A stretch of DNA of 64,000 bases from Stenotrophomonas maltophilia R551-3 (GCF_000020665.1 NC_011071.1:548501-612500), one strand, 5' to 3'. Positions 8,263 through 18,147 are shown, counted from the stretch's first letter. The notes: generated from the letters alone by a model not told the origin. Numbers and translations: made by a program.

Positions 8263-8610
8263 TCAGTGGTTGCTCGCGTCCGCCGTTGATTGGTTGTAGC
8301 CCTGCACCAGTTCGGACCAGGCCTTGCTGGCCTGCAGGCCAAGCCCGACCACGTCCTGCTGGGCCTGGCCCAGCCGCTGCAGGTTGTCCTGCCACAGCTG
8401 CGCACCCTTGGAGAGCGTCCCGGCCGCATCCTCGCCGCGGGCCAGTTCACCCAGCCAGCCGCCGGTCGCGGTCAGGTTGCGCTCCATCACCTTCAGCTGC
8501 ACGCCGAACATGCTTTCCGCGTTCTCCAACGCCAACCGGTTCGCACGTGTTGCCGCGGCGGCGAGCTGGCGGGTGGCATCACTGAAGCGATCGCTGAAGG
8601 CGGCGGCCAT
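8263..8610 (-). CDS. Phasin-like small protein
   Basis: 115 aa, without signal peptide or membrane helix. It is almost all amphipathic helix, rich in Ala, Leu and Gln, with no cysteine. The pattern (LALENAESMFGVQLKVMERN, then a long helix) resembles phasins, small proteins that coat polyhydroxyalkanoate granules, but no polyhydroxyalkanoate gene is nearby. A strong terminator follows it. I am fairly sure it is a real gene and only moderately sure of the family. Confidence 0.6.
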   Translation of the reverse strand: MAAAFSDRFSDATRQLAAAATRANRLALENAESMFGVQLKVMERNLTATGGWLGELARGEDAAGTLSKGAQLWQDNLQRLGQAQQDVVGLGLQASKAWSELVQGYNQSTADASNH

Positions 8611-8668
8611 GGGGCATCAGGAAGTGACTTGATGCATTGCAGCATACGCTCTTGATGCGGCAATGCAA

Positions 8669-8699
8669 CAAAAACAGCAAAGACGCCATGGGCGCCTTT
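8669..8699 (-). terminator. Probable terminator of queD
   Basis: On the minus strand AAAGGCGCC (8699-8691), loop CAT, GGCGTCTTT (8687-8679), one G-T pair, then GCTGTTTTT. It is 28 nt past the queD stop. Confidence 0.55.
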
Positions 8700-8726
8700 G
8701 AAAAACCATTCAGATCAACGGGTTGA

Positions 8727-9089
8727 TCAGATGGCCGGGCCGCGATAGCGACAGCCGGAGGTGCAGGTTTCGTGCACGGTGATCTCGCTCAGTGCAGGCA
8801 GGCTGGGCTTGAGCTCGTTCCAGATCCACACCGCCAGGTTCTCGCTGGTCGGGTTCTCCAGGCCGGGGATGTCATTGAGGTAGTGATGGTCCAGGCGGTC
8901 GTAGATCGGCTGGAAGGCCGCCTTCACGTCGCCGAAATCCATGATCCAGCCGGTCTGCGCGCCGGGCTCGCCCTCGACCTTCAGTTCCACCCGGAAGGAG
9001 TGGCCGTGCAGGCGCGCGCACTTGTGCCCCGGCGGCACGTTGGGGAGGCGGTGCGCCGCCTCGAGCATGAAGACTTTGAAGATTTCCAT
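8727..9089 (-). CDS. queD: 6-carboxy-5,6,7,8-tetrahydropterin synthase QueD
   Basis: 120 aa, normal length for the family. Converts dihydroneopterin triphosphate to 6-carboxytetrahydropterin in the queuosine/7-deazaguanine pathway, in the cytoplasm. Visible motifs: AAHRL and LHGHSF (zinc histidines), the catalytic Cys of [21 protein letters not shown], and [10 protein letters not shown] near the C-terminus with the conserved Glu. I chose the ATG at 9089 because MEIFKVF is the expected start; the open frame runs 47 codons further up without similarity. It stands alone with its own terminator. Confidence 0.92.
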   Translation of the reverse strand: MEIFKVFMLEAAHRLPNVPPGHKCARLHGHSFRVELKVEGEPGAQTGWIMDFGDVKAAFQPIYDRLDHHYLNDIPGLENPTSENLAVWIWNELKPSLPALSEITVHETCTSGCRYRGPAI

Positions 9090-9160
9090 GGCGCGATTGT
9101 ACGCCGCCGGCGGACAGCGATCCTGAGCGGATGTTGGGCCTTGGTGAAGAAATTCTTTCC

Positions 9161-9208
9161 ATCCGGATGAAGAGATGATAGTTTCTCTTATATCCGTATG
9201 AAGAGATG
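9161..9208. promoter_or_regulatory. Two direct 17-bp repeats upstream of the TonB receptor gene
   Basis: ATCCGGATGAAGAGATG (9161-9177) and ATCCGTATGAAGAGATG (9192-9208) differ at one base and are 31 bp apart, three helical turns. They lie between divergent queD and the TonB-dependent receptor, 73 bp before the receptor start. They look like a double operator; the regulator is unknown. Confidence 0.45.
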
Positions 9209-9280
9209 TTATTGGCCGGACCCCGGCCACGCATGGATTACTGCGGAACTTCGTCGCCCTTACACCTCCCCCACATCGTC

Positions 9281-11920
9281 ATGCCCAAGCACACCCTGCT
9301 CGTGGCGGCCCTGGCCGTCGCTCTGGCCGCGCCTTTGTCCGCCGCCGCCGAAACCTCCGCCGACGCCAGTGGCGAAGCCAGCACCCTGGCTGCCGTCCGC
9401 GTTACCGGTTCCAACATCAAACGTGCCGATACCGAGGCCTCCAACCCGGTGCAGGTGATTGGTCGCCAACAGCTGGAACAGACCGGCAAGGCCACCGTGG
9501 CCGACGTGCTGCGTTCGATCTCGGCCAACACCGGCAACGCCAGCAACGAAACCACCAACAACGGCTGGGCCTCCGGCTCGGCCGGCATCGGCCTGCGCGG
9601 CCTGTCGCAGAAGAACACGCTGGTGCTGCTCAACGGCCGCCGCCTGGCCAACTATGGCTTCCCTGCCGGTGGCCTGTCCGACACCTTCGTCGATCTCAAC
9701 GCATTGCCGCTGGTCGCGGTCGAGCGCATCGAAGTACTCAAGGACGGCGCCTCGGCCGTGTACGGCTCCGATGCGGTGGCCGGCGTGGTCAACATCATCA
9801 CCCGGCAGAACTTCGAAGGCGCCGAGATCGGCGGCAGCTTCGGCGGCGCCGACCAGGGCGGCCTGCACGAGCAGAACCTGAAGTTCGTCGGCGGCCTCGG
9901 TGATCTCGACACCGATGGCTACAACATCCTCTTCAGCCTGCAGGGGTACAACCGCGAGCGCCTGGACCAGGACGAACGCAACCTGACCAAGAGCGGCATC
10001 TACACCGACAAGCCCGGTGGCCGCTGGAACGGCTGGTCGGCCAAGGGCGCGCGCTATCTGGTCAACGGTGTGTCGGTGCCGATGCTCGATGCCAGCGGCA
10101 ACTGCCCGGCCGGTACTACCCGCGTCGCCAGCGCACCGATCGATGGCCTGGCCGGTGATACCTGCGGCTTCAACCAGGCGCCGTTCACCACGCTGATTCC
10201 CTCGACCAAGCGCTACCAGGCCTATGCCAACGGTACCTTCCGCCTGAACGACAACGTCGAAGCCTTCGGCGAAGTGCTGTACAGCCAGATCAAGAGCACC
10301 GCGTGGTTCGGCAGCAGCCCGTTCTTCACCCTGGAGAGCGGCCGCTTCGCACTGAACGCGGACAGTGGCCTGGCCGAACCCGTGACGTCGCTGCTGCCGG
10401 CCAGCAACCCTTACAACCCGTACGGCCGTGCGATCCCGATCGAATACACCTTCTTCGACCTGGGCGGCACCCTCAAGACCAACCGCTCCACGGCCTACCG
10501 CGGCGTGTTCGGCCTGCGTGGCACCACCGCGAAGTGGGACTGGGAAGTCGCAGCGTTCGGCGCGCGCAGCAGCGAGCGCGAGAGCGTCTCCGGTGGCTTC
10601 GCCAACCGCTGGGCGCTGGCCGATGCGCTGGCCACCGGAAGTTACAACCTGCTGAACCCGGCCGCCACGCCGCAGTCGGTGCGTGACTCGATCAACATCG
10701 CCACGCTGCGCCCGGCCGAGTCCAAGCTGCAGGGCATCGACGCGAAGATCTCCGGCAGCCTGGGCCATACCTGGGCCGGTGAGATCGGCTTCGCGGCCGG
10801 TGCCGAGTGGCGCCGCGAGAAGCTCGATTCCAACAACCCGTGGCAGATCGATGCCGGCCTGCAGGTGCGCCCGGCCATTGCCGAAGTGCACGGCAAGCGC
10901 CAGGTCAGTGCGGCCTACGCCGAAGTGAACGTACCGCTGGCCTCGACATTGGAGCTGTCCGCCGCCGCGCGCGCCGATCACTACGATGATTTCGGCGACG
11001 CGTTCTCGCCGAAGATCGGCCTGCGTTGGCAGCCGTTGGATTTCCTGCTGGTGCGTGCCTCGGCGTCGAAGGGCTTCCGTGCGCCGTCGCTGTCGGAGAA
11101 CTCCAACAGCACCAGCATCGCCTACGGCAGCGTGGTCGATCCGCGTGATCCGGACGTGCCGGGCTCGCGGCAGAACCCGACCTTCTTCACCGTTGGCAAC
11201 AACGAATTGAAGCCGGAGCGGACCAAGAGCCTGAACTTCGGCGTGGTGCTGTCGCCGTGGGCCAACACCAACCTGAGCGTGGACTACTACCGCATCCAGC
11301 TGGACAACCTGGTCGGTACCAACAACACCCAGACCCTGGTCAACGACAATGTCGCCGGTGCGGTGCAGCGCGATGAGCGCGGCAAGCTGCAGGCGGTCTA
11401 CAACCGCTACCAGAACCTGAGCGAGCTGAAGACCTCGGGCATCGATGTCGAGCTGCGCCAGCGCATCCCGACCGCTGCGTTCGGTGACTTCACCGTGTCT
11501 TCGGCCTATACCCACGTGCGCGATTACCGTCGCCCGACCGTGGTCGGTGGCCCGCTGGTGGACTATGCCGGCAGCAATCTGGGCGCGACCCTGCCCAAGG
11601 ACAAGGCGACCACCACGCTGGACTGGAAGTACGGTGATTTCAATGCAGCGGTGACCTGGTACTACACCAGCAGCTATCGCCAGGAAGCCAGCACCGCTGC
11701 CAAGGCCGTGCAGCAGCAGGTCGGCAGCTACAGCCAGTACGACCTGTACCTGGCCTACACCGGCATCGACAAGCTGACCGTGTACGCCAAGGTGCAGAAC
11801 CTGGCCGACAAGACGCCACCGTACGACGCCTCGTTCCCGGGCATCCGCGCGCCGTACGACTTCAGCCAGTACGACCTGCGTGGCCGCTACTTCACGCTGG
11901 GCTTCGATTACCGCTTCTGA
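9281..11920 (+). CDS. TonB-dependent outer-membrane receptor
   Basis: 879 aa. A signal peptide (MPKHTLLVAALAVALAAPLS, cut near AAA-E) is followed by a plug domain at about residues 45-165 with NPVQVIGRQQLEQTG, RGLSQKNTLVLLNGRR and IEVLKDGASAVYGSDAV. A long beta-barrel ends in the terminal Phe expected of outer-membrane barrels (LGFDYRF). The plug style (GRRLANYG, YGSDAVAGVVNI) is that of the large xanthomonad receptor families for peptides or plant-derived compounds. The downstream exported peptidase, 74 nt away, suggests peptide uptake, an inference. No strong ribosome-binding site precedes the ATG at 9281. Confidence 0.9.
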   Translation: MPKHTLLVAALAVALAAPLSAAAETSADASGEASTLAAVRVTGSNIKRADTEASNPVQVIGRQQLEQTGKATVADVLRSISANTGNASNETTNNGWASGSAGIGLRGLSQKNTLVLLNGRRLANYGFPAGGLSDTFVDLNALPLVAVERIEVLKDGASAVYGSDAVAGVVNIITRQNFEGAEIGGSFGGADQGGLHEQNLKFVGGLGDLDTDGYNILFSLQGYNRERLDQDERNLTKSGIYTDKPGGRWNGWSAKGARYLVNGVSVPMLDASGNCPAGTTRVASAPIDGLAGDTCGFNQAPFTTLIPSTKRYQAYANGTFRLNDNVEAFGEVLYSQIKSTAWFGSSPFFTLESGRFALNADSGLAEPVTSLLPASNPYNPYGRAIPIEYTFFDLGGTLKTNRSTAYRGVFGLRGTTAKWDWEVAAFGARSSERESVSGGFANRWALADALATGSYNLLNPAATPQSVRDSINIATLRPAESKLQGIDAKISGSLGHTWAGEIGFAAGAEWRREKLDSNNPWQIDAGLQVRPAIAEVHGKRQVSAAYAEVNVPLASTLELSAAARADHYDDFGDAFSPKIGLRWQPLDFLLVRASASKGFRAPSLSENSNSTSIAYGSVVDPRDPDVPGSRQNPTFFTVGNNELKPERTKSLNFGVVLSPWANTNLSVDYYRIQLDNLVGTNNTQTLVNDNVAGAVQRDERGKLQAVYNRYQNLSELKTSGIDVELRQRIPTAAFGDFTVSSAYTHVRDYRRPTVVGGPLVDYAGSNLGATLPKDKATTTLDWKYGDFNAAVTWYYTSSYRQEASTAAKAVQQQVGSYSQYDLYLAYTGIDKLTVYAKVQNLADKTPPYDASFPGIRAPYDFSQYDLRGRYFTLGFDYRF

Positions 11921-11994
11921 TCCACCTGCCGCGGCCGGTCACCTGAGAGGACCGGCCGCGCGACCGTCTGCCGTTGTGTTCCAGGGGAGTCACC

Positions 11995-14586
11995 GTGTCC
12001 TTGCATCGCCGTGCCGTTCTTCCGTTGCTGATCGCCGCCGCCGCACTGTTCCTGCCGCATCCGGTGCAGGCACAGAGCGCTTACTTCTTTCCGCAGATTG
12101 CCGACCCAGCGGCGTTCGATACGGCCGTGCCCACGCCGGAGCAGTTCCTCGGCTATCCGATCGGCAGCCGCTACACCCGACACGACCAGCTGGTGGCGTA
12201 CTTCCAGGAACTGGCGAAACGCTCGGACAGGATCAGCGTGCGCGAGATTGGCCGCAGCTATGAGGGCCGCCCGCTGCTGATCGCCACCGTCACCGCTGCA
12301 GGCAATCATGCGCGGCTGGAACAGATCCGCCAGCAGCACGCGACCCTGGCCGATCCGGCGCAGCCGCGCAGTGCGGCCGGTGACAGCCCGGTGGTGGTGT
12401 GGTTGGGCTACAGCGTGCATGGCAACGAAACCTCCAGTGCCGAAGCGGCGATGTTGACCGCCTACTACCTGGTGGCCAGTCGTAGTGCCGAAACCCAGCA
12501 GTGGCTGCAGCAGGCGGTGGTGCTGTTCGACCCGGCGCAGAACCCGGATGGCCGTGATCGTGCGGCCAACTGGCACAACGCGTGGGCCTCCGATCCAGCC
12601 TCGGCCGACCCGGCCGACAAGGAGCACGTCGAGCCGTTCCCGCAGGGCCGCACCAACCACTACTTCACCGACCTCAACCGCGACTGGCTGGCCCTGACCC
12701 AGCAGGATTCGCGGCCGAAGGTGGAGGTGTTCCACCAGTGGTACCCGAACGTGCAGATCGACTTCCACGAGATGGGCAAGGACAGTACCTATTACTTCGA
12801 GCCCTCGCCGAAGAGCATGCATAGTCCGTTGATTCCGCCGGCGTCGTACGAGTTCAACAAGACCCTGGCCAAGTACCACGCGCAAGCCTTGGATGCATTG
12901 GGGTCGCTGTACTACACCGGCGAGAATTTCGACAACTTCTCGCCGGTCTACGGCTCCACCTATCCGGACTTCCATGGTGCAGTGGGCGTCACCGTTGAAC
13001 AGGCCAGCTCACGCGGCCGCGTGCAGGAATCAGTGAACGGCCTGTTGACCTTCCCGTTCACCATCCGCAATCAGGTCGCTACCGGCCTGGGTACCGTGCG
13101 CGGCGCAGTGAGCGAGCGCAGCGGGCTGTTCGACCTGCAGAAACAGTTCTTCCAGAGCGCGCTGAAGCAGGCCGCGCAGCAGCCGGTGAAGAGCTTCGTG
13201 TTCGGCGATGCGCATGACCCGGCATTGACCCGGCGCCTGCTGGAACTGTTGCTGCTGCATCGCATCGAGGTGCGCGCGCTGGATCGTGCAGTCAGTGTCG
13301 ATGGGCAGCACTTCGAAGCGGGCAGCGCCTACGTGGTGCCGGTGCAGCAGGCGCAGTTCCGCCTGGTGCATTCGATCTTCGCCGAGACGCCGCCGATCAA
13401 GGGCGATGTGTTCTACGGCAGCACCAGCTATGCGATCGCACCGGCGTATGGCGTGGCATTCGCGGGGAGCCGCAGCCGTATCGAAGGCGGCGCACGCGTG
13501 ACTGCGGTGCCGGCAGCGCAGGGCGCGGTGCTGGGTGGCCAGGCCGGCTTCGCCTATGCCATCGACTGGCGCGACTACAACGCCGGGCGCGCGTTGGCCG
13601 CGCTGCAGGACAAGGGATTGAGCGCGCGTGCGGCGTTCCAGCCGTTCACCACTGCGACTGCACAGGGCGAGGTCAACTTCGCTGCCGGCAGCCTGGTGAT
13701 TCCGGTCGCCGGTCAACCGTTGCAGGGTGCGGCGTTGCTTGAGGCGGTGACCGCCGCAGCACGCGACGCTGGCGTGCAGGTGCACTCGCTGGCGAGCGGC
13801 CGCAGCCGCGAGGGCATCGACCTTGGCAGTGACGGTGTCAAGGCGCTGCGCAAGCCCGCCGTCGCGCTGGTGATGGGCGAGGGCGTGGCCGCCACCGAAA
13901 TCGGTTCGGCTTGGTTCCTGCTCGATCAGCAGCTGCACCTGCCGGCCAGCAAGCTGGACCCGCAGCAGCTGGGCAAGGTGCCGCTGGACCGCTACACCAC
14001 CATCGTGCTGTCGGGCGGCACTTACACCGGCGTCGATGCCACGGCAGTGGCCGCACTGAAGCGCTGGGTGCAGGCCGGTGGTTCGCTGGTGACCTACGGT
14101 AGTGCCTCGAAGTGGGCGATCGAACAGAAGTTGGCCGACGGCGAGAAACCTGGCAAGGACGAAGACGCTGCTGACGAGAGCCGCCGCGCGTTCGGCGACC
14201 AGCGTGACATTGCTGCGATCGAGCGCGTCAGCGGCAACATCCTCAGCGCTGATGTGGATACCAGCCATCCGCTGGCCTTCGGCGTGCCGCGCCGGCAGCT
14301 GGCGATCAACAAGGAAAACACGGTGACGCTGCAGCCGAGCGCGAACCCGTTCTCCACGGTGGTGCGCATCGATGCCACGCCGCGGGTGAACGGCTATCTG
14401 TCCGAGCGCAACCGCGCGCGGGTGGCCGGCAGTGCGTGGCTGCTGGTTTCGGCGCAGGGGCAGGGCAACGTGGTGTTGTTTGCGGATGATCCGGCGCACC
14501 GCAAGTACTGGCACGGGACGGACCGGCTGCTGATCAACGCGATCTTCTTCGGGAATCTGGTGAATCCGGCTAAGGCGCGGGGTTGA
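11995..14586 (+). CDS. Exported M14-family zinc carboxypeptidase
   Basis: 863 aa from a GTG preceded by AGGGGAG; a TTG seven codons upstream is less likely. A signal peptide ends near VQAQS. The zinc carboxypeptidase domain has H142-x-x-E145 (VHGNETSS) and H258 (IDFHEMG), with TVEQASS further on as the likely catalytic-Glu region. The C-terminal third (about 610-720, MGEGVAATEIG and LSGGTYTG) resembles a class I glutamine-amidotransferase-like fold and is probably non-enzymatic. It likely trims peptides in the periplasm or outside for the receptor encoded just upstream. Confidence 0.88.
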   Translation: MSLHRRAVLPLLIAAAALFLPHPVQAQSAYFFPQIADPAAFDTAVPTPEQFLGYPIGSRYTRHDQLVAYFQELAKRSDRISVREIGRSYEGRPLLIATVTAAGNHARLEQIRQQHATLADPAQPRSAAGDSPVVVWLGYSVHGNETSSAEAAMLTAYYLVASRSAETQQWLQQAVVLFDPAQNPDGRDRAANWHNAWASDPASADPADKEHVEPFPQGRTNHYFTDLNRDWLALTQQDSRPKVEVFHQWYPNVQIDFHEMGKDSTYYFEPSPKSMHSPLIPPASYEFNKTLAKYHAQALDALGSLYYTGENFDNFSPVYGSTYPDFHGAVGVTVEQASSRGRVQESVNGLLTFPFTIRNQVATGLGTVRGAVSERSGLFDLQKQFFQSALKQAAQQPVKSFVFGDAHDPALTRRLLELLLLHRIEVRALDRAVSVDGQHFEAGSAYVVPVQQAQFRLVHSIFAETPPIKGDVFYGSTSYAIAPAYGVAFAGSRSRIEGGARVTAVPAAQGAVLGGQAGFAYAIDWRDYNAGRALAALQDKGLSARAAFQPFTTATAQGEVNFAAGSLVIPVAGQPLQGAALLEAVTAAARDAGVQVHSLASGRSREGIDLGSDGVKALRKPAVALVMGEGVAATEIGSAWFLLDQQLHLPASKLDPQQLGKVPLDRYTTIVLSGGTYTGVDATAVAALKRWVQAGGSLVTYGSASKWAIEQKLADGEKPGKDEDAADESRRAFGDQRDIAAIERVSGNILSADVDTSHPLAFGVPRRQLAINKENTVTLQPSANPFSTVVRIDATPRVNGYLSERNRARVAGSAWLLVSAQGQGNVVLFADDPAHRKYWHGTDRLLINAIFFGNLVNPAKARG

Positions 14587-14601
14587 GGCGTTTCGCGCCT
14601 T
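14572..14601 (+). terminator. Weak stem-loop overlapping the M14 peptidase stop
   Basis: AAGGCGCG (14572-14579) pairs with CGCGCCTT (14594-14601) across a 14-nt loop that contains the stop codon. The trailing T tract is poor, so termination is uncertain. Confidence 0.35.
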
Positions 14602-14616
14602 GTTGATGCTGGGGGT

Positions 14617-14665
14617 GGGAGGACGGATGGGCCGCGCAGGACACGCCGCAAGTACGTCCTTGTAG
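14617..14665. repeat. 52-nt-core hairpin, copy D, left half (split by IS110)
   Basis: Arm 14617-14642 pairs with 15916-15941 at 24 of 26 positions. The first 23 nt of the core (14643-14665, CGCCGCAAGTACGTCC and on) are followed directly by IS110 DNA; the other 29 nt are at 15887-15915. Joined, the two halves give a 52-nt core aligning without gaps to copies A, B and C. Confidence 0.88.
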
Positions 14666-14711
14666 CAACTGTGTTGATGGGAGGCTCGTGCCCTTCAGGT
14701 AAACGGGCACG

Positions 14712-14734
14712 GTAGTGCCGGCCGCTGGCCGGCA
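14712..14734 (+). repeat. SMAG-type GTAG palindrome inside the IS110 right end
   Basis: GTAG followed by TGCCGGCC-GCT-GGCCGGCA. An almost identical palindrome is at 43737-43759. It matches the SMAG repeats of S. maltophilia: a GTAG head and a short hairpin. Confidence 0.85.
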
Positions 14735-14761
14735 GCCTTTGGTCTTTCGCCCTGGCTCGCC

Positions 14762-15679
14762 TCAGGCAGGGACTAGTCCGCTTTCAGCGTCGCGGACACG
14801 GGCGTTGAGGATGACCAGCATCTTCCGCATCACTGCCACGATGGCCACCTTGCCTTCCTTGCCGCGGGCTCGTAGCGACTGGTAAAAGTCGCGTAACCGA
14901 GGTTCATGCCGCATGGCCGACATTGCCGCCATGTAGAGCACTTGCCGGATTTCGGCTCTTCCACCGTGGATGCTTCGTTTTCCTCTCATCGTGCCGCTGT
15001 CGTGGGACATCGGAGCTACCCCGACCAGGCTGGCGATGCGCTTGCCAGTGATCCTGCCAAGCTCTGGCAGATAGCTGGCTAGAACTGCCTGCAGCGCAGG
15101 CCCTACGCCCTTCATTGACTTCAGCGTCTTCAGTTGAGGTTGCTGACCAACCTGCTCGGCGATCTGCTTGCCCAGACGCTCAACCATCGTTTGTAGGCGG
15201 GTGATGTTGCCCTGCAGTAGTCGGCGCAGTTCACGATCAAGCACCATTTCCTGCTGCTGCCGCGCGATGGTCAAGGCGTCCATCGCCTGCCGACGTGCCC
15301 GAACGAACTCCCGCATCTTCTGCTGCCAAGGCTGCAGCGGCTGATAGGGAGGTAGCTTCACCAGGGCGGCCATCTGCGCCAACGCGTAGGCATCCAAACG
15401 GTCGGTTTTGGCAATCTGACCCAACCCCTGAGCCAGTTTCCGGGCGCGCAAGGCATTGGCACGGGCCACCGGATGACCGACCTTGTGCAGTAAATCCAGC
15501 ACCGGCTGCTCATAGCCACCTGTGGCTTCAAGCACGATCTGGCTGGTCGGACGCTTCTTCAGCCAAACATCCAATTCAGAAAACCCGGAGCGGTTGTTGC
15601 TGACCTGCAGGGTTTCTCCGTCCGTCGTACCGATATCCAGCTGGCGCTTACTGACATCAATCCCGATCCCGTTCATCAT
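14762..15679 (-). CDS. IS110-family DEDD transposase (bridge-RNA-guided recombinase)
   Basis: 305 aa. N-terminal RuvC-like domain with GIDVSK (D8), the Glu of VLEATGGYE, and KTDRLDAYALA supplying the last two acidic residues of the DEDD set. A C-terminal Transposase_20 domain (MKGVGPALQAVLASYLPELG, LVGVAP, then HDSGTMRGKRSIHGG) contains the serine expected in this family. No frameshift or stop interrupts it. The upstream 207 nt can be folded as a bridge RNA. Either of two adjacent ATG codons (15679, 15676) could start it. Confidence 0.93.
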   Translation of the reverse strand: MMNGIGIDVSKRQLDIGTTDGETLQVSNNRSGFSELDVWLKKRPTSQIVLEATGGYEQPVLDLLHKVGHPVARANALRARKLAQGLGQIAKTDRLDAYALAQMAALVKLPPYQPLQPWQQKMREFVRARRQAMDALTIARQQQEMVLDRELRRLLQGNITRLQTMVERLGKQIAEQVGQQPQLKTLKSMKGVGPALQAVLASYLPELGRITGKRIASLVGVAPMSHDSGTMRGKRSIHGGRAEIRQVLYMAAMSAMRHEPRLRDFYQSLRARGKEGKVAIVAVMRKMLVILNARVRDAESGLVPA

Positions 15680-15714
15680 CCGACTCCGTATAGTCTGGAA
15701 GGGTCGAGAGCTCC

Positions 15715-15870
15715 CCCCGCTTGCCCAGTCTTATCACTGCGAGTGTCAGCTCCAGCAACTGTTTGGGCGGATCAAGGGAGATTCCGGCGTGGGCGCCAAG
15801 CTACATGGCGATCGTCGAGATCCAGGCTTGTACGGCGGCCCACGCCGGCTCTCGGCACCTACGCTGCCAG
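15715..15870 (-). ncRNA. Predicted IS110 bridge RNA
   Basis: Non-coding DNA between the IS left end and the transposase start, read on the minus strand. First comes a loop of 43 nt closed by a perfect 11-bp stem (15838-15848 with 15784-15794); its segments 15824-15833 and 15801-15808 match the left and right halves of the target (8/10 and 7/8). Next comes a loop closed by GCCCA/TGGGC (15764-15768 with 15723-15727); its segments 15754-15764 and 15730-15735 match the two ends of the element (10/11 and 6/6). Each guide includes the CT core or its complement. This order, target loop then donor loop, is that of known IS110 bridge RNAs. The exact ends are not determined. Confidence 0.75.
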
Positions 15871-15886
15871 ATTCCGATCAGATAAG

Positions 15887-15941
15887 GCTCGTAGGCGCCA
15901 TCCATGGCGCCTGCGGTCCTGCGCAACCCATCCGTCCTCCC
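15887..15941. repeat. 52-nt-core hairpin, copy D, right half
   Basis: Core part 15887-15915 contains the internal hairpin GGCGCCAT-CC-ATGGCGCC, followed by the arm 15916-15941 that pairs with 14617-14642. See the left half. Confidence 0.88.
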
Positions 15942-15986
15942 CAGACAGTTTCCCGCGGGCGCGGACGCATCAAACCCAGGGCGGGG

Positions 15987-16076
15987 GCAAAAGCAAAAGC
16001 AAAAGCGGAAGCAGCGGCTTCGGCTTTTGCTCTTGAATTTGAATTTGAATTTGAATTTGAATTTGAATTTGAATTT
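15987..16076. repeat. Hexanucleotide-phased low-complexity array
   Basis: Fifteen hexamers in one phase: GCAAAA three times, GCGGAA, GCAGCG, GCTTCG, GCTTTT, GCTCTT, then GAATTT seven times (16035-16076). The AT-rich run stands out in this GC-rich genome. It sits between hairpin copies D and A. Opposite-strand reading gives a Lys-Phe repeat and forward reading Leu-Asn; neither looks like a protein. Tracts of this kind often vary in copy number by slippage. Confidence 0.9.
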
Positions 16077-16133
16077 GATTCTTCTTCCTCCGGCTACCCC
16101 GCGGGAGAAGGAAGGCGCTGGAGATGTCTGAAG

Positions 16134-16239
16134 CGTTGGGGAGCGGGGGCGGCGCAAAACCGTGAGGCGCATGGATGCGCCGACCGAGCCCCCATGGATG
16201 GGTTTACGGCGTGTTTTGCGCCGCCCCCGCTCCCCAGCG
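16134..16239. repeat. 52-nt-core hairpin, copy A
   Basis: Arms 16134-16160 and 16213-16239 pair at 26 of 27 positions. The core 16161-16212 is 52 nt with two inner hairpins (GCGCATGGATGCGC and CCCATGGATGGG). The arms share no sequence with the other copies. Confidence 0.9.
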
Positions 16240-16285
16240 CCCCCGTAAAACCAACCGCGAGCCTCTAAACACGGATAGCCAGCAT

Positions 16286-16314
16286 AAAAAAAGGACGGCG
16301 CCTCAGCGCCGTCC
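16286..16314 (-). terminator. Rho-independent terminator of the rhlE-like gene
   Basis: Minus strand: GGACGGCGC (16314-16306), loop of 4, GCGCCGTCC (16301-16293), then seven T (16292-16286), 49 nt past the stop. Confidence 0.9.
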
Positions 16315-16362
16315 CTCGATAGCCCCCCGCGCAGCGGGAAGCGCCATCCATGTCAGCTGGGA

Positions 16363-17778
<1,416 letters not shown>

Positions 17779-18057
17779 TGAGATTGCTCCAAGTACAAGA
17801 AACGCCTGTCCGAACGGACAGACGGGGGCAGATCAAACTGATCGGCTGACTCGGAGCGTTCCCGTGAACCGCGCTGCGAGAATTGGGTGCAGCCGGCACG
17901 GAGCGCAGGCTGGAATGCGTGACGAACGGCGTCGGAGTGGGGGCGGGCAATCAGGGCGGACCCTGGTCGCCGGCGATCCCGGAGGGAAACGGACGGCCGC
18001 TGCAGACCCGCCTAGTCTAACCGATGGTTGAGACCCCGCGCAAAATGGCCCGTTCAG
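17779..18057. other. Leader/upstream region of the rhlE-like gene
   Basis: Holds a small hairpin CTGTCC-GAAC-GGACAG (17806-17821) close to the helicase start. Otherwise I see no gene or repeat before the palindromic island that begins at 18058. Confidence 0.4.
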
Positions 18058-18147
18058 GTAGGGGTTCTGTCTGCAGGGCTGCGCCCTGCACCCGCAGAGG
18101 CCGAAGCAACGTCAACGTCAACGTCAAAAGCCGGTTTCCTGAGGGAT

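Larger units (their letters stand above)
14666..15886 (-). mobile_element. IS110-family insertion sequence, 1,221 bp
   Basis: The boundaries come from rejoining the interrupted 52-nt core. On the minus strand the element lies between two copies of the dinucleotide CT (15886-15885 and 14665-14664), the kind of short core used by IS110-family recombinases; there are no terminal inverted repeats or longer target duplication. From its left end it contains 207 nt of structured non-coding DNA, the intact transposase gene, and 96 nt with a SMAG-like palindrome. All parts look intact, so it may be recent or active. Confidence 0.85.

Noticed and set aside
9260..11515. Long open frame of about 750 codons opposite the TonB receptor gene
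   Set aside because: Its composition (Arg, Val, Gly, His, Gln rich) is that of an antisense shadow in high-GC DNA, and the forward strand encodes a clear TonB receptor.
15987..16076. CRISPR-like array
   Set aside because: Contiguous hexamers without spacers and no cas genes; a simple sequence repeat.
15904..16131. Small frame encoding a Leu-Asn repeat, and its antisense Lys-Phe repeat
   Set aside because: Produced by the TTGAAT hexamer run; no start site, domain or conserved context.
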